Assembly (NCBI GenBank): GCA_022072025.1
Contig: JAJVIP010000002.1
Span: 287,356 to 351,355 of the forward strand
DNA: 64,000 bases
Direction: 5' to 3'
DNA from: Elusimicrobiota bacterium
GTDB taxonomy: Bacteria; Elusimicrobiota; Elusimicrobia; F11
Made by a program: the position numbers and the translations under genes. Every line of letters begins with the position of its first letter. Positions within the stretch are counted from its first letter, which is position 1. Shown piece by piece: positions 36,461 through 46,598 of this stretch. The notes under the pieces are model-generated. The model was not told the origin of the DNA and did no database searches. It saw only the letters and a list, made by a program, of their open reading frames with translations.

Positions 36461-37398
36461 ACCTTCCGAAACTCGTTAACAATTGGCTGGATTATCTTCG
36501 CGTCGAGCGCGGTCTCTCACAAAACGCGCTCGACGCGTATGGCCATGATCTGAAGCTTTTTCAAGCCTTTCTCGCCTCCGCCGCAATTTCCCTTGAGGAG
36601 GTCAAACCCAACCATATTTCAGATTTTTTATTTGACCAACAAGAAAAAGGAAAAGGGGCGGCTTCCATCACCCGGTATTTGCAGGCGCTTCGACATTTTT
36701 TTCGGTTTCTTGTGATTGAAAACCTGCTCCCAAGAAATCCCGCCGAAAATATACCTCTTCCCAAAAAACCCTATCGCCTTCCCAAAACGTTGCAGGTGAG
36801 CGATGTTCAGCGACTCTTAACACCCACCGAACCCTTATCGCCAACGACTCGCTCAGACTCCAGACAAAACAAAATAAAAGAAGAACGAACCCTTCGATAT
36901 TTGGCCGCCTTTGAACTGCTCTATGCCACCGGCATGCGAATTTCAGAGTTGGCGGATATGAAGGACCATCAAATTGATCTGGAGGCCGGGCATGCCCGCG
37001 TGGTGGGCAAAAGAGGAAAAGAGCGGTTGGTTCCGGTGGGACGTTACGCTCAAAATGTCCTCAGCCGATATTTGGCTTTGCGCAACCAAGTAAGGTCCAA
37101 AATTTTGGTGGGCGGGGGAAATGATTATCTTTTCACCAGTTCAAAAGGGGGGCGAATGAGCCGATCCACTTTCTGGACGAACCTCCACAAAGCCGGTATC
37201 AAGGCCGGCCTCAACCGGCCCGTCAGCGCGCATGTGCTCCGTCATTCCTTTGCCACGCATCTTCTTCAAGGCGGCGCTGACCTCCGAGTCGTGCAAGAAC
37301 TGTTGGGCCACGCCGATATCGGCACCACCCAAATCTACACCCACGTCGATCGAACCCACCTGATCGAAGCGCACAAACGCTTTCATCCCCGCGCTTAA
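36457..37398 (+). CDS. xerC: Tyrosine recombinase XerC/XerD-like, non-standard start codon
   Basis: The C-terminal part is certain: Arg161 in TGMRISEL, His259 and Arg262 in [12 protein letters not shown], and the nucleophile Tyr294 in TQIYTHVD. The same frame stays open upstream to a TAA at 36451 and encodes a normal SAM-like N-terminal domain ([36 protein letters not shown]). No ATG, GTG or TTG occurs before 36679, which would remove about 74 residues of that domain. An ATA at 36457 overlaps the recA stop (ATAG) 4-6 nt after ACAGG; a CTG lies at 36487. I place the start at ATA by homology. It resolves chromosome dimers with FtsK. Confidence 0.85.
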   Translation: MDLPKLVNNWLDYLRVERGLSQNALDAYGHDLKLFQAFLASAAISLEEVKPNHISDFLFDQQEKGKGAASITRYLQALRHFFRFLVIENLLPRNPAENIPLPKKPYRLPKTLQVSDVQRLLTPTEPLSPTTRSDSRQNKIKEERTLRYLAAFELLYATGMRISELADMKDHQIDLEAGHARVVGKRGKERLVPVGRYAQNVLSRYLALRNQVRSKILVGGGNDYLFTSSKGGRMSRSTFWTNLHKAGIKAGLNRPVSAHVLRHSFATHLLQGGADLRVVQELLGHADIGTTQIYTHVDRTHLIEAHKRFHPRA

Positions 37399-37401
37399 GT
37401 C

Positions 37402-37578
37402 TAACCTGAATGATTCAGTTGAACAGCCTTTACCGTTTATCAACAGTAAAAATTTTAGTGCCGTCGTCCCGGCATGTAGTTTGGCCGGGACCCAGGTTTT
37501 CTTCGTGGGGAAAACCTGGGCCCCGGCCAGAAAATTGCCGGGGCGACAGCGTCTTTTGCAGTACCTTTAGGTACGAAT
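37402..37578 (+). repeat. Palindromic MITE-like element, copy A
   Basis: It lies between xerC and a convergent gene. The left end TAACCTGAATGATTCAGTTG is a subterminal inverted repeat shared with copies B and E. The core (37461-37547) is a long GC-rich palindrome: CGTCGTCCCGGCA, TTTGGCCGGGACCCAGG, a short loop, CCTGGGCCCCGGCCA, TTGCCGGGGCGAC. The right tail (GCGTCTT, then CCTTTAGGTACGA) is shared with copy B. The core could form a very stable hairpin and may work as a terminator for both neighbours. Confidence 0.85.
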
Positions 37579-37627
37579 TTGGTGTAAGTCACAGCAATTA
37601 TGTCGTTTGTATTAATTAAGGCGCATA

Positions 37628-39187
37628 TCAATATTTCACAGAGGCAGCATCAATGGTGTGGAGGATCTCTTCTGCTTCCAGCTCTTCCTGATTTTTAATC
37701 TGATTCTCCAAAACTTGAAGGTCGGCTTCTGAGGCGTCAAGATTCTCTTTCATGCGGCTCCGAATTCGATCGCGTAAGGTGTTCTCCTCAACCTGAAAAT
37801 GGAGGATTTGGAAATCCACCTGACATTGGCGGGCCAATTCTTGGAAGTTTTTTCTGTCCTCTCTTTTTAAGAAAGTCGCATCAACGATAACCGGGATGCC
37901 GCACTTGAGTATATGTTGGGCCAAATCTCGCAGGTGACGATGGGTTCGATTGTGACTGTCGGGCCCATACAGGGTTTCCTTGAGCTCCATGGAGCTTGTG
38001 GCCTGGGGGGACATGCCGAAAAGACGTTTCCGTTCGATGTCTGAGCGGATTCGCACAGCATGAAGAGTTTCGATTAATTTCTTCGTTATAGTGGTTTTTC
38101 CTGAACCTGAAACGCCATGGGTAATGTACAAACGCGGTCTTGGTGGTTTTTCCTGGGGTTCGGCCAGTCGGAGGAATTCCCTTGATGGGGAAGGGAGTTG
38201 GGGGTTCCCCTCTTCCCTGCTTTGGATCGCTAACACTTTGGCGCGGACCAAGGCTCTGTTTACCTCATAAAAGCGCAGCAGGTCCAGGCCTTTATAATCG
38301 CCGGTGATTTCAAGATAGGCGTTCAAAAATCTCCAGGCGAGGTTGGAGTGTCCGCGGTGTTTAAGATCCATGGTGAGAAACGCTATATCGTTTATCACAT
38401 CAATCCAGCGGAGATTTTCATCAAACTCGATCCCGTCAAAAACAAGAATTTCCGGATTTTCTTTTGAAAAGAGAGCGATGTTCTTAAGGTGAAGATCTCC
38501 ATGCCCTTCTCGCACAAAACCTTCTTTTTGTCTTTGAATCATTCGAGCGGCCAAGCTTTGGTGTTTTTCTTTCATCCATTTCACAATGCGTTCAAAAAGG
38601 TCCCGGTCGGTTGATTTTTGAATCGATTGGTTCAAGTGTTCAAACGTCATCTCTACACTTTTCCAGAATGTGTTCGGCATCCCGTACGATTGATCTGAGG
38701 CTGCGGCGGGAGCTCTTTGGTGAAACCCGGATATGAGGATGGCCAGTTGATCCAAGAACTCTGGCTTGAGTTCTCCTTTTTCCAATAAGCGGTCCCAGAG
38801 AAGGTCTTCATCAAATTGCTTTATCTTGACCGCATATTCGAATGGAGTTCCGTTTCCACCAAGAATCGGATGATCGATCGTTCCAGTCATTGGAATCACA
38901 TCCACATAAAGATCGGGGCAGAGACGACGGTTGGTTCGAACTTCTTCTTCGCAATAAAATCGTCTTTTTTCGAGGGTCGAAAAATCAAGAAAGCCAAGAT
39001 TGACGGGTTTCTTGATTTTGTAGGCGAAAGGACCTGTGAGAATAACCCATGAGATGTGGGTCTCAACGATTTTAAAGGGGCCGACCGGGTGATCATAGGG
39101 TTCGGGGCTCTGCAATGCGCGTAGAAGTGGGTTGTCCGTAAGAGTCACGTTATAGGTCGCCTCCCTTGACCGCTTGATCGTCGGCAT
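37628..39187 (-). CDS. Aminoglycoside-phosphotransferase-like / P-loop kinase fusion
   Basis: A 519-residue protein. Residues about 30-330 are an APH-fold kinase domain with the Brenner-type motif EGHGDLHLKNI (catalytic Asp) and a DGIEF metal motif. Residues about 355-519 are a second P-loop kinase with THGVSGSGKTTITKKL and an RSDIERKRLFG segment. Proteins of this build occur next to universal stress proteins in several bacteria, and a similar protein (Rv2004c) belongs to the mycobacterial DosR dormancy regulon. The substrate is unknown. It is divergent from the Usp gene at 39300, which supports a stress link. Confidence 0.85.
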   Translation of the reverse strand: MPTIKRSREATYNVTLTDNPLLRALQSPEPYDHPVGPFKIVETHISWVILTGPFAYKIKKPVNLGFLDFSTLEKRRFYCEEEVRTNRRLCPDLYVDVIPMTGTIDHPILGGNGTPFEYAVKIKQFDEDLLWDRLLEKGELKPEFLDQLAILISGFHQRAPAAASDQSYGMPNTFWKSVEMTFEHLNQSIQKSTDRDLFERIVKWMKEKHQSLAARMIQRQKEGFVREGHGDLHLKNIALFSKENPEILVFDGIEFDENLRWIDVINDIAFLTMDLKHRGHSNLAWRFLNAYLEITGDYKGLDLLRFYEVNRALVRAKVLAIQSREEGNPQLPSPSREFLRLAEPQEKPPRPRLYITHGVSGSGKTTITKKLIETLHAVRIRSDIERKRLFGMSPQATSSMELKETLYGPDSHNRTHRHLRDLAQHILKCGIPVIVDATFLKREDRKNFQELARQCQVDFQILHFQVEENTLRDRIRSRMKENLDASEADLQVLENQIKNQEELEAEEILHTIDAASVKY

Positions 39188-39299
39188 TCTCCCATTTTTA
39201 ATTCTTTGTTCATTATGATGGGCCTCATAATAGAAGATGAATTGTTTTGTTAGTTTCTAAGAGCGACAATGGATGTGAGTGGTGTATGAGGAGGGGTAT

Positions 39300-39764
39300 A
39301 TGATGCGTTTGAAAAAAATCTTGGTTCCTGTCGACTTCTCCAAAGAAGCCGAACTGGCGGTAAAATGGGCCGTTAAATTGGCGAAAGAAGAAAATAAGTC
39401 AACCATTTATCTTTTGAATGTTCTCTACCCGATCGCCTATGTTCCTGAAGTGGGGTATGACATTGAAAACATCGTGAAAGATCAAATCAGGGAAGCAAAA
39501 GAAAAATTGAAAAAATGGCAGAAGATTATCCCGCCTCAATTGATATCAAAGACCCTCTGCGTGGAAGGGGATTTGGCAAAAATCGTTCAAATTCTTTGTG
39601 AAAAAGAAAATATTGATTTGGTTGTTATGACCACACGGGGTCGGCGGGGTCTTTCTCGAGTGGCTCATCCCAATGTCAGTGAAAAGATTGTGAGGACGGC
39701 TCCCTGCCCCGTGTTGGTGTTGCATTTGAATCCCAAAATGGAAATGTTGGCTAAAAAGAAATAA
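39300..39764 (+). CDS. Universal stress protein (single UspA domain)
   Basis: The ATG at 39300 follows GAGGAGGGG by 3-4 nt; an in-frame GTG 21 nt earlier would overlap the RBS. A second ATG is directly adjacent. The 154-residue protein has MMRLKKILVPVDFSKEAELA at the N terminus and the C-terminal ATP-binding loop TTRGRRGLSRVAHPNVSEKI, followed by APCPVLVLH. Such proteins bind ATP and aid survival under starvation or hypoxia. A weak promoter (TTGTTT, 17 nt, GACAAT) lies at 39242-39270. Confidence 0.92.
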   Translation: MMRLKKILVPVDFSKEAELAVKWAVKLAKEENKSTIYLLNVLYPIAYVPEVGYDIENIVKDQIREAKEKLKKWQKIIPPQLISKTLCVEGDLAKIVQILCEKENIDLVVMTTRGRRGLSRVAHPNVSEKIVRTAPCPVLVLHLNPKMEMLAKKK

Positions 39765-39787
39765 CCGGAAATATTGATCGAATGGAT

Positions 39788-40034
39788 TAACCAGAATGTG
39801 GTTTAGTTAAGGAATTTTCAAATAGAAACTTCGTCTTCCCGGCAATCTGTTTGGCCGTACCGATACATTGATTTACATAATGCCGGTACGTACCGACCAA
39901 GATCATTGCGGAACGGTACGGGATCCAGGTTTTGACCGTTGGTGAAAACCTGGGCCCCGGCCAAACTGATAGCCGGGGCGACAGCGTCTTGTGCAGGTCC
40001 TTTAGGTACGATTCAACTGAATCATTCCGGTTAA
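39788..40034 (+). repeat. Palindromic MITE-like element, copy B (with nested palindrome)
   Basis: About 247 bp between the two Usp genes. Its ends are TTAACCAGAATG on the left and CATTCCGGTTAA on the right, an imperfect terminal inverted repeat. Inside the left arm, just after TTTGGCC, a second palindromic module runs from GTACCG to CGGTAC (about 39853-39921) before the arm resumes at GGGATCCAGG. The element stops only a few bases before the RBS of the next Usp gene, so it forms that gene's whole upstream region. Confidence 0.85.
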
Positions 40035-40051
40035 TAAAGGGGAGGGATGTC

Positions 40052-40966
40052 ATGAAAGAAAAAATGAAGTTGCTCATTGGATACGATGGATCTCCGGCTT
40101 CAAACGAAGCGCTGGAGGACCTCAAAAGAGCGGGTTTGCCCCAAAAGTTGGAAGCGGTTGTTTTAACCGCAACTCAGGTCGTAATACCGCCTTATACTGA
40201 AAATGAATATGCCGCCTTGAGTCCGTCTCACCGAGAGTCCATAGAGAATGAAAGGAAACAAGCCCTCTTATTGGCCAGGCAAGGGATGGAACGACTAAAA
40301 ATTCTTTTTCCTCTGTGGGAAGTTCAGGCTGAGTCCTCAGGAGAATCCCCCGCTTGGGCCCTGATCAACAAAGCGGAAGCTTGGTCAGCCGATTTGATTG
40401 TTGTCGGAGCCCATGGACATTCCGCCGTTGGTCTTTATTTGGGAAGTGTTTCGCAATTGGTGCTGATGCATGCGGCTTGTTCTGTGCGTGTGGCCAGAAA
40501 ATCATTAAACGCCAATCAAAATGAAGGTTTTCGACTGATCATCGGGGTGGACGGTTCGACTGGATCTGAAAAAGCGTTGGCGGTTCTTCAACAACGAGAA
40601 TGGCCGTTAAAATCCGAGGTCCGCATCGTTTCGGTTCTTCAACACCATCTCTCTCTTTATTTGACCCATATGGTGCCTCCCAATCTGAGAATGGTTGATA
40701 CGGTAACGGGATTGGAACGTCAATCCATGAATCAAATGGTGGAGTCTTTGGCGAGCCGACTCCGGAGTCAACAAATGGAAGCTTCTGGTTATGTAAGAGA
40801 GGGAGATCCGAAGTCCGTTCTTATCAGCGAAGCGGAAACGTGGAAAGCAGACTGCCTGTTTTTGGGGGCTCGGGGCTTGAGTCCGTTGAATCGTTTCTTA
40901 CTTGGAAGCGTGTCGATGGGCATCGCGGCGCGGGCCCGTTGTTCGGTGGAGATCGTGAGAGGGTAA
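40052..40966 (+). CDS. Tandem universal stress protein (two UspA domains)
   Basis: The ATG at 40052 follows GGGGAGGG; an in-frame extension upstream would read through repeat copy B and is rejected. The 304-residue protein has two Usp domains. The first (about 1-150) has KLLIGYDGSPAS and GAHGHSAVGLYLGSVSQLVL. The second (about 158-304) has RLIIGVDGSTGS and GARGLSPLNRFLLGSVSMGI. Both keep the G2xG9xGS ATP-binding pattern. It is 2 nt from ppsA, so stress protein and PEP synthase are one transcript. Confidence 0.93.
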   Translation: MKEKMKLLIGYDGSPASNEALEDLKRAGLPQKLEAVVLTATQVVIPPYTENEYAALSPSHRESIENERKQALLLARQGMERLKILFPLWEVQAESSGESPAWALINKAEAWSADLIVVGAHGHSAVGLYLGSVSQLVLMHAACSVRVARKSLNANQNEGFRLIIGVDGSTGSEKALAVLQQREWPLKSEVRIVSVLQHHLSLYLTHMVPPNLRMVDTVTGLERQSMNQMVESLASRLRSQQMEASGYVREGDPKSVLISEAETWKADCLFLGARGLSPLNRFLLGSVSMGIAARARCSVEIVRG

Positions 40967-40968
40967 AT

Positions 40969-43350
40969 ATGCCCGACAAAAAATATATTCGAACGTTTGA
41001 AACCTTGACGATTCATGATGTTCCTTTGGTCGGGGGGAAAAACGCTTCGTTGGGGGAGATGGTTCGTTCCTTAAAAGAAAAGGGCGTTCGTGTCCCCGAT
41101 GGATTCGCCACCACCTCTGAGGCCTATTGGGATTTCCTCGATGCCAATCAATTAACGGAGCAGATTAAATTCCATGTAAACGGCATTCCGAATAAAAAAG
41201 AGTCCGTTCAAAAAGCGGGTCGACTGATTCGGCGACTTTTCCTTGAGTCTGAATTCCCTCCTGAATTGGCGGACCAGATACGAGCGGCTTACCGTGATTT
41301 GGGCGAGAAAACTTCCTCAAAGAATGTTGCGGTCGCGGTTCGAAGCAGCGCAACGGCTGAAGATCTTCCCAATGCCAGTTTTGCCGGTCAACAGGAAACT
41401 TTTCTCAATATAAAAGGTGAAGATCAGGTGATTGACGCTTGCCGGAGATGTTTTGCCTCCCTTTTTACCGATCGCGCCATTGTCTACCGACAAGAAAAAG
41501 GGTTTGACCATATGAAAGTGGCTCTCTCTATTGGGATTCAACGGATGGTTCGGTCTGATCTGGCAGGATCAGGCGTTATGTTTTCAATTGACACGGAAAC
41601 CGGATTCCCCAATGTGGTGGTCATCAACGCGGCTTGGGGATTGGGCGAAACTGTTGTTCAGGGAAGCGTGGATCCTGATGAAGTGGTGGTTTTTAAACCG
41701 CTTTTGGAAAACAACAAAATGATTCCGATCCTTGAAAAAATTATCGGTCGAAAAGAGCAGAAAATGGTTTACGCCCAAAGCGGAAACAAAACCACAAAAA
41801 CTGTGCCCACGACTGCAAAGGAACAAGCCGCCTTTGTTTTAAATGACGATGAAATTTTAACGCTGGCCAAGTGGGCCACAACTATCGAGAAACATTATGG
41901 AACTCCGATGGATATGGAGTGGGCCAAGGATGGGAAAACAAATGAATTGTTTGTTGTTCAAGCGCGGCCTGAAACTGTGCAGTCTCAAAAGGAAAAAGGG
42001 GTTTTCAAAACATACGCGCTCAAGGAGAAAGGGAAAAAGCTTCTTCAGGGGTTGGCTATTGGCGACATGATTGCGGTTGGAAAAGTGCAAGTGATTAAAA
42101 ATCCAAAAGATTTGGACCGATTTGAGTCTGGGTCCATTCTTGTGACCACCAATACCGATCCCGATTGGGTTTCGATAATGAAAAAAGCGGCCGGCATCGT
42201 CACCGACCATGGGGGGCGCACCTCTCACGCGGCGATTGTAAGCCGTGAATTGGGAATACCCGCTTTGGTTGGAACCGGGACGGGGACGGCGGTATTGAAA
42301 AACGGGGATCTTGTCACACTTTCATGCGCCGAAGGAGAAAATGGTTTTATCTACAAAGGAAAGTTGCCCTTTGAAGAGATCGAAGTAGATTTGGAGAAGT
42401 TGCCGATAACAAAAACACAGATCATGATGAATATGGCAAGCCCCGAAGCCGCCTTCCGGTGGTGGCGCCTTCCCGCCAGAGGAGTCGGATTGGCTCGAAT
42501 GGAGTTCATCATCAGCGATCTCATTAAAGTTCATCCCATGGCCTTGGTTCATTTTGAACGCGTCAAAAACAAACGGGATCAAACAAAAATCCAAAACATC
42601 ACGCGCGGGTTTCGGTTTAAGTCCGACTACTTTGTGGATCATTTGGCGCAAGGGATCTCCAAAATCGCGGCGTCTCAGTATCCCCATCCCGTGATTGTTC
42701 GGATGAGCGATTTCAAAACCAATGAATATGCAAATTTGATCGGTGGGAAAAATTTCGAACCCATTGAAGAGAACCCGATGATTGGTTTTAGAGGCGCATC
42801 GAGATATTACGATGATCGTTATCGCGAGGGTTTTTCCTTGGAGTGTCAGGCGCTAAAACGGGTTCGGGACACTGTTGGCCTTACCAATGTTCTTTTGATG
42901 ATCCCGTTTTGTCGGACCTTGGAGGAGGCCGACAAGGTATTGGCCGAGATGGCCAAAAACGGCCTCAAGCGGGGAGAAAATGGTCTTGAGGTTTACGTGA
43001 TGTGCGAGATTCCATCGAACGTTGTTTTGGCGGAGGGCTTCGCTGACCGGTTTGACGGTTTCTCCATTGGGTCCAATGATTTGACCCAATTGACGCTGGG
43101 GGTGGACCGGGATTCGATGGAGCTCGCGCACCTTTTTGACGAACGCAATGAGGCCGTTAAAAGTTTGATTCGAGAGGTGATCGAAAAAGCCCACAAGAAG
43201 AATCGGAAAGTGGGAATTTGTGGTCAAGCCCCGAGCGACTATCCTGATTTTGCTGAATTCCTGGTTCGAGCCGGTATTGATTCGATTTCATTGAATCCGG
43301 ACAGCATTGTTCCTATTTTGCGTCGTGTGATCAAAATGGAACAGCCATGA
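40969..43350 (+). CDS. ppsA: Phosphoenolpyruvate synthase
   Basis: The ATG at 40969 starts MPDKKYIRTFETL, the family opening; earlier in-frame codons lie inside the Usp gene. A 793-residue protein. The ATP-binding domain has VGGKNASLGEM, VAVRSSATAEDLPNASFAGQ and GLGETVVQGSVDPDE. The phospho-histidine domain has GGRTSHAAIVSRELG with the catalytic His. The PEP/pyruvate barrel has EENPMIGFRGASRY, GSNDLTQLTLGVDRDS and the Cys motif KVGICGQAPSDYPDF. It converts pyruvate and ATP to PEP, AMP and Pi for gluconeogenesis. The stop overlaps the hydB start (ATGA). Confidence 0.97.
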   Translation: MPDKKYIRTFETLTIHDVPLVGGKNASLGEMVRSLKEKGVRVPDGFATTSEAYWDFLDANQLTEQIKFHVNGIPNKKESVQKAGRLIRRLFLESEFPPELADQIRAAYRDLGEKTSSKNVAVAVRSSATAEDLPNASFAGQQETFLNIKGEDQVIDACRRCFASLFTDRAIVYRQEKGFDHMKVALSIGIQRMVRSDLAGSGVMFSIDTETGFPNVVVINAAWGLGETVVQGSVDPDEVVVFKPLLENNKMIPILEKIIGRKEQKMVYAQSGNKTTKTVPTTAKEQAAFVLNDDEILTLAKWATTIEKHYGTPMDMEWAKDGKTNELFVVQARPETVQSQKEKGVFKTYALKEKGKKLLQGLAIGDMIAVGKVQVIKNPKDLDRFESGSILVTTNTDPDWVSIMKKAAGIVTDHGGRTSHAAIVSRELGIPALVGTGTGTAVLKNGDLVTLSCAEGENGFIYKGKLPFEEIEVDLEKLPITKTQIMMNMASPEAAFRWWRLPARGVGLARMEFIISDLIKVHPMALVHFERVKNKRDQTKIQNITRGFRFKSDYFVDHLAQGISKIAASQYPHPVIVRMSDFKTNEYANLIGGKNFEPIEENPMIGFRGASRYYDDRYREGFSLECQALKRVRDTVGLTNVLLMIPFCRTLEEADKVLAEMAKNGLKRGENGLEVYVMCEIPSNVVLAEGFADRFDGFSIGSNDLTQLTLGVDRDSMELAHLFDERNEAVKSLIREVIEKAHKKNRKVGICGQAPSDYPDFAEFLVRAGIDSISLNPDSIVPILRRVIKMEQP

Positions 43351-44492
43351 CAGACGTCCTCGCCTGGAAAGTCGGGGACCGGTGTGTGATGGAAAAAACG
43401 GAACTCGATCGCTTGATCGCTGAATTGACCAAAGACGGCTATACCACCCTGGGCCCCACCGTCCGTGATGGCGCGATTGTTTATGACAATATTGGATCGA
43501 TGGCGGACTTGCCGGAAGGATGGACCGATGAACAGGAGGCCGCCACTTACCGGTTGAAAAAGCGAAATGACAAAGCGCTTTTTGGTTACGTGGTGGGCCC
43601 CCATTCGTGGAAGAAATATTTGTTCCCGCCCACCGTTTCATTGATGCAAATAGACAGAAACGAAGCCGGCCTGGCCATCAAAAGTGAACCGGAAAATCTT
43701 CAGCGTTTTGCTTTTATTGGAGTGAGGGCCTGCGAGTTAAACGCCCTTGCGATCCAAGATCAGGTTTTTTTGGGGGGCGCTTTTGTTGATCCCATTTACA
43801 AGAGCCGCCGGGATGGAGTTTTTATTGTGGCGGTGAACTGTTCTCAAGCGGGAAAAACCTGTTTTTGTGTGTCGATGAACACCGGGCCCAAAGCAACCGC
43901 GGGTTTTGACTTGGCGTTAACAGAAATGATCGGGGAAGGAAATCACCGCTTTTTGATTGAAATGGGCACCGAACGCGGGGCTTTGCTTATGAGCAAAATC
44001 GAATGTTTTCGGGCGACTGAAGAGCTGGTCCAAAAGGGAGAAAAAATTGTTGAGCAAACCGCCCAACAGATGGGGCGAACCATGAATACCCAAGGAATCA
44101 AAGATCTCCTTTATCAAAATCTCGAACATGCGCGCTGGAATCAGGTGGCGGAGCGGTGTTTAAGTTGCGCCAATTGCACGATGGTCTGCCCCACCTGTTT
44201 TTGTTCAACGGTCGAAGATGTGACGGATTTGACGGGGGATCATGCTGAACGGGTGCGGAAATGGGATTCCTGTTTCACTCAAGGTTTTTCCTATACCGCG
44301 GCGGGAGTGGTGCGACCATCCGTCAAATCGCGATACCGGCAATGGATGACACACAAGTTGGCCACTTGGATTGATCAATTTGGAAGTTCTGGTTGCGTGG
44401 GATGCGGGCGATGCATCACGTGGTGCCCGGTGGGGATTGATATCACCCAGGAAGTCGCCGCGATCAGAGGAGAAAAAAAGAACAGCCGCTGA
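43347..44492 (+). CDS. hydB: Hydrogenase beta subunit HydB (4Fe-4S protein, group 3b-type)
   Basis: A 381-residue protein. It matches sulfhydrogenase/group 3b beta subunits: [54 protein letters not shown] and [16 protein letters not shown], giving two 4Fe-4S clusters in a ferredoxin-like fold. It passes electrons between the hydrogenase core and the flavin subunit. Coupling to ppsA by a 4-nt overlap is unusual for this family. Confidence 0.93.
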   Translation: MTDVLAWKVGDRCVMEKTELDRLIAELTKDGYTTLGPTVRDGAIVYDNIGSMADLPEGWTDEQEAATYRLKKRNDKALFGYVVGPHSWKKYLFPPTVSLMQIDRNEAGLAIKSEPENLQRFAFIGVRACELNALAIQDQVFLGGAFVDPIYKSRRDGVFIVAVNCSQAGKTCFCVSMNTGPKATAGFDLALTEMIGEGNHRFLIEMGTERGALLMSKIECFRATEELVQKGEKIVEQTAQQMGRTMNTQGIKDLLYQNLEHARWNQVAERCLSCANCTMVCPTCFCSTVEDVTDLTGDHAERVRKWDSCFTQGFSYTAAGVVRPSVKSRYRQWMTHKLATWIDQFGSSGCVGCGRCITWCPVGIDITQEVAAIRGEKKNSR

Positions 44493-44504
44493 GGAGATAA
44501 AAAT

Positions 44505-44996
44505 ATGGAACTCACCCAAAAAAAGAAGGCCTTGTTGCCCCAAGTTGAATTTTTTAAAGAGTTAACCCCTCGGTTGATGGATGTTTTATTGAATAACGCG
44601 TTTGAAATTAATTTCCAATCGGGACAATTCATTTTTCATCGAGATGAAGCCGCCGATCATTTTTACATTGTGCTGAGAGGGTCCGTTGCGGTGGGGATTT
44701 ATCCGGATAGGCATGGGCCTCATAAGATACAAACTCTTCATGACGGGGACCTGTTGGGTTGGTCATGGATTGTTCCTCCTTATCAATGGCGTTTTGATGC
44801 GATGGCGCAAGTTCCCACACGGCTTCTTGCCATGGAGGGGAAACGTATTCGGCAAGAATGCGAAAAGGATCATGAATTGGGACACGAAATATTTAAAAAG
44901 GTGGCGTATGCGTTGGCTGGGCGACTTGAGGGGGCGCGTTTTCAACTATTGGATGTTTATGGATTAAGTGAAGAGAAAACAAGGCGGTTCATTTGA
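44505..44996 (+). CDS. Cyclic nucleotide-binding-domain protein without DNA-binding domain
   Basis: A 163-residue protein. A cNMP-binding beta-roll covers about residues 15-130 ([61 protein letters not shown]). No helix-turn-helix follows; the C terminus is two helices ending [10 protein letters not shown]. The phosphate-cassette region keeps one Arg (WRFDA) but lacks the standard GE...RxA pattern, so the ligand is uncertain. It lies between hydB and hydG, with a TTGA overlap to hydG, and is probably a regulatory subunit or partner of the hydrogenase. Confidence 0.85.
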   Translation: MELTQKKKALLPQVEFFKELTPRLMDVLLNNAFEINFQSGQFIFHRDEAADHFYIVLRGSVAVGIYPDRHGPHKIQTLHDGDLLGWSWIVPPYQWRFDAMAQVPTRLLAMEGKRIRQECEKDHELGHEIFKKVAYALAGRLEGARFQLLDVYGLSEEKTRRFI

Positions 44997-45814
44997 AAAA
45001 CGCGAACCCCATGCTTCCTGTTCCTTTAAGAGTCGAGCGGGTCCGCCGTGAAACCATTGATACAATGACCTTGGAATTTGGCGGGGAGGGGGCCTTCTCG
45101 CCTTTTCGTCCCGGTCAGTTCAATATGATTTACCTGTTTGGCGTTGGAGAAATTCCCATTTCCATTTGTGGGGATCCGGCCCTTCCTCAGAAATTGGTTC
45201 ATACCACCCGCGTGGTGGGGACGGTGACCAAAGCCATGGGTCAATTAAAAAAAATGGATCAGGTGGGAATCCGCGGACCCTTTGGATCTTTTTGGCCCCT
45301 TGAAGAGGCGCAAGGAAAAGATGTCTTGCTTGTGGCCGGGGGGATTGGATTGGCGCCACTGCGTCCTGTGGTGCTTTCAATCATGAAAAATCGAAAGGCG
45401 TTTGGACGGGTCGTGTTGCTTTATGGGGTGAGAACCCCATCCGACATCCTCTATCAAACAGATTTAAAAAAATGGAAATCAAAAATGAATGTGTTGGTCA
45501 CTGTGGACCGTTCCGCGGGAAAATGGAAGGGGCCCGTAGGTGTGGTGACCTCTTTAATACCCCGGGCTCCGTTGAACCCAAAACAAACCATCGCCATGAT
45601 TTGTGGCCCTGAGATCATGATGAAATTTACGATTTCAGAACTTGAAAAGCGTGGTGTGCCCAAAGAGCGACTGTATCTTTCCATGGAACGCAACATGAAA
45701 TGCGCGGTGGGTTTCTGTGGCCATTGTCAGTGGGGGCCCGCGTTTGTGTGTAAAGACGGCCCCGTTTTTCGTTATGACCGGATTCACTCCTGGTTCAACG
45801 CGCGTGAGGTTTGA
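44993..45814 (+). CDS. hydG: Hydrogenase gamma subunit HydG (FAD/NAD(P)-binding, 2Fe-2S)
   Basis: A 273-residue protein with a TTG start inside the previous stop. It belongs to the ferredoxin-NADP reductase/PyrK superfamily: [20 protein letters not shown] (FAD site), [16 protein letters not shown] (NAD(P) site), and a C-terminal 2Fe-2S cysteine cluster ([17 protein letters not shown]). It moves electrons between HydB and NAD(P)H. One nucleotide separates it from hydD. Confidence 0.94.
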   Translation: MKNANPMLPVPLRVERVRRETIDTMTLEFGGEGAFSPFRPGQFNMIYLFGVGEIPISICGDPALPQKLVHTTRVVGTVTKAMGQLKKMDQVGIRGPFGSFWPLEEAQGKDVLLVAGGIGLAPLRPVVLSIMKNRKAFGRVVLLYGVRTPSDILYQTDLKKWKSKMNVLVTVDRSAGKWKGPVGVVTSLIPRAPLNPKQTIAMICGPEIMMKFTISELEKRGVPKERLYLSMERNMKCAVGFCGHCQWGPAFVCKDGPVFRYDRIHSWFNAREV

Positions 45815-45815
45815 T

Positions 45816-46598
45816 ATGGCGAAGGTTCGGAAACCAAAATTGGCGGTTTGGAAATTCGCTTCCTGTGACGGGTGTCAATTGAGCCTGCTTGAGTGTGAAG
45901 ATGAATTGTTGGCCCTCGCGAACAATATAGAGATCGCATATTTCCCCGAGGCCTCGCGGAAAGTTGTGAAAGGCCCTTACGATTTGTCCTTGGTTGAAGG
46001 CTCCATTACCACGGCGCACGATGTCAAGCGCATCCATGAGGTTCGAAAGTCCTCGCGCGCGCTTGTGACCATCGGCGCCTGCGCGACCGCTGGTGGCATC
46101 CAAGCCTTGAGAAATTTTAAGGACGTCAAAGAATTCATGTCCATTGTTTATGCCACGCCAAAATTTATTTCCACATTGGAAAAATCCACCCCCATCTCTG
46201 ACCACGTCTATGTTGATTTCGAATTGCGGGGTTGCCCGATCAACAAGGAACAATTGTTAGAGGTGATCAATGCCTTTTTAAATGGTCGCAAACCCAATGT
46301 GTCCCCGCACAGTGTGTGTATGGAATGCAAAGCGCGTGGTGTTGTGTGTGTGATGGTGGCTCATGGAACACCCTGTTTGGGGCCCGTCACGCAAGCGGGC
46401 TGCGGCGCCATATGCCCGGCGTATCACCGCGGTTGTTATGGATGTTTTGGGCCCAAAGAAACACCCCACACCCGTTCTTTAAGCGCTCAAATGAAAAAAT
46501 TGGGAGCAAGCGAGGCGGACCTTGTCCGCGTCTACCGAACCTTCAACGCGGGCAGTGAGGCTTTCCAAAAAGAAAGTTTTCTTCATGAAAAAAAATAA
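45816..46598 (+). CDS. hydD: [NiFe] hydrogenase small (delta) subunit HydD
   Basis: The ATG at 45816 gives 260 residues starting [21 protein letters not shown]; upstream in-frame codons are in hydG. The proximal cluster Cys lie in [27 protein letters not shown] and [14 protein letters not shown]. Further Cys motifs ([32 protein letters not shown]) supply the remaining 4Fe-4S ligands. No Tat signal, so it is cytoplasmic. It wires the Ni-Fe site to HydB. It overlaps hydA by 14 nt. Confidence 0.95.
   Translation: MAKVRKPKLAVWKFASCDGCQLSLLECEDELLALANNIEIAYFPEASRKVVKGPYDLSLVEGSITTAHDVKRIHEVRKSSRALVTIGACATAGGIQALRNFKDVKEFMSIVYATPKFISTLEKSTPISDHVYVDFELRGCPINKEQLLEVINAFLNGRKPNVSPHSVCMECKARGVVCVMVAHGTPCLGPVTQAGCGAICPAYHRGCYGCFGPKETPHTRSLSAQMKKLGASEADLVRVYRTFNAGSEAFQKESFLHEKK

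Noticed and set aside
39932-40051. 40-codon extension of the tandem Usp gene
   Set aside because: It is translation of repeat copy B; the ATG at 40052 has a strong RBS and starts at the family's conserved N terminus.
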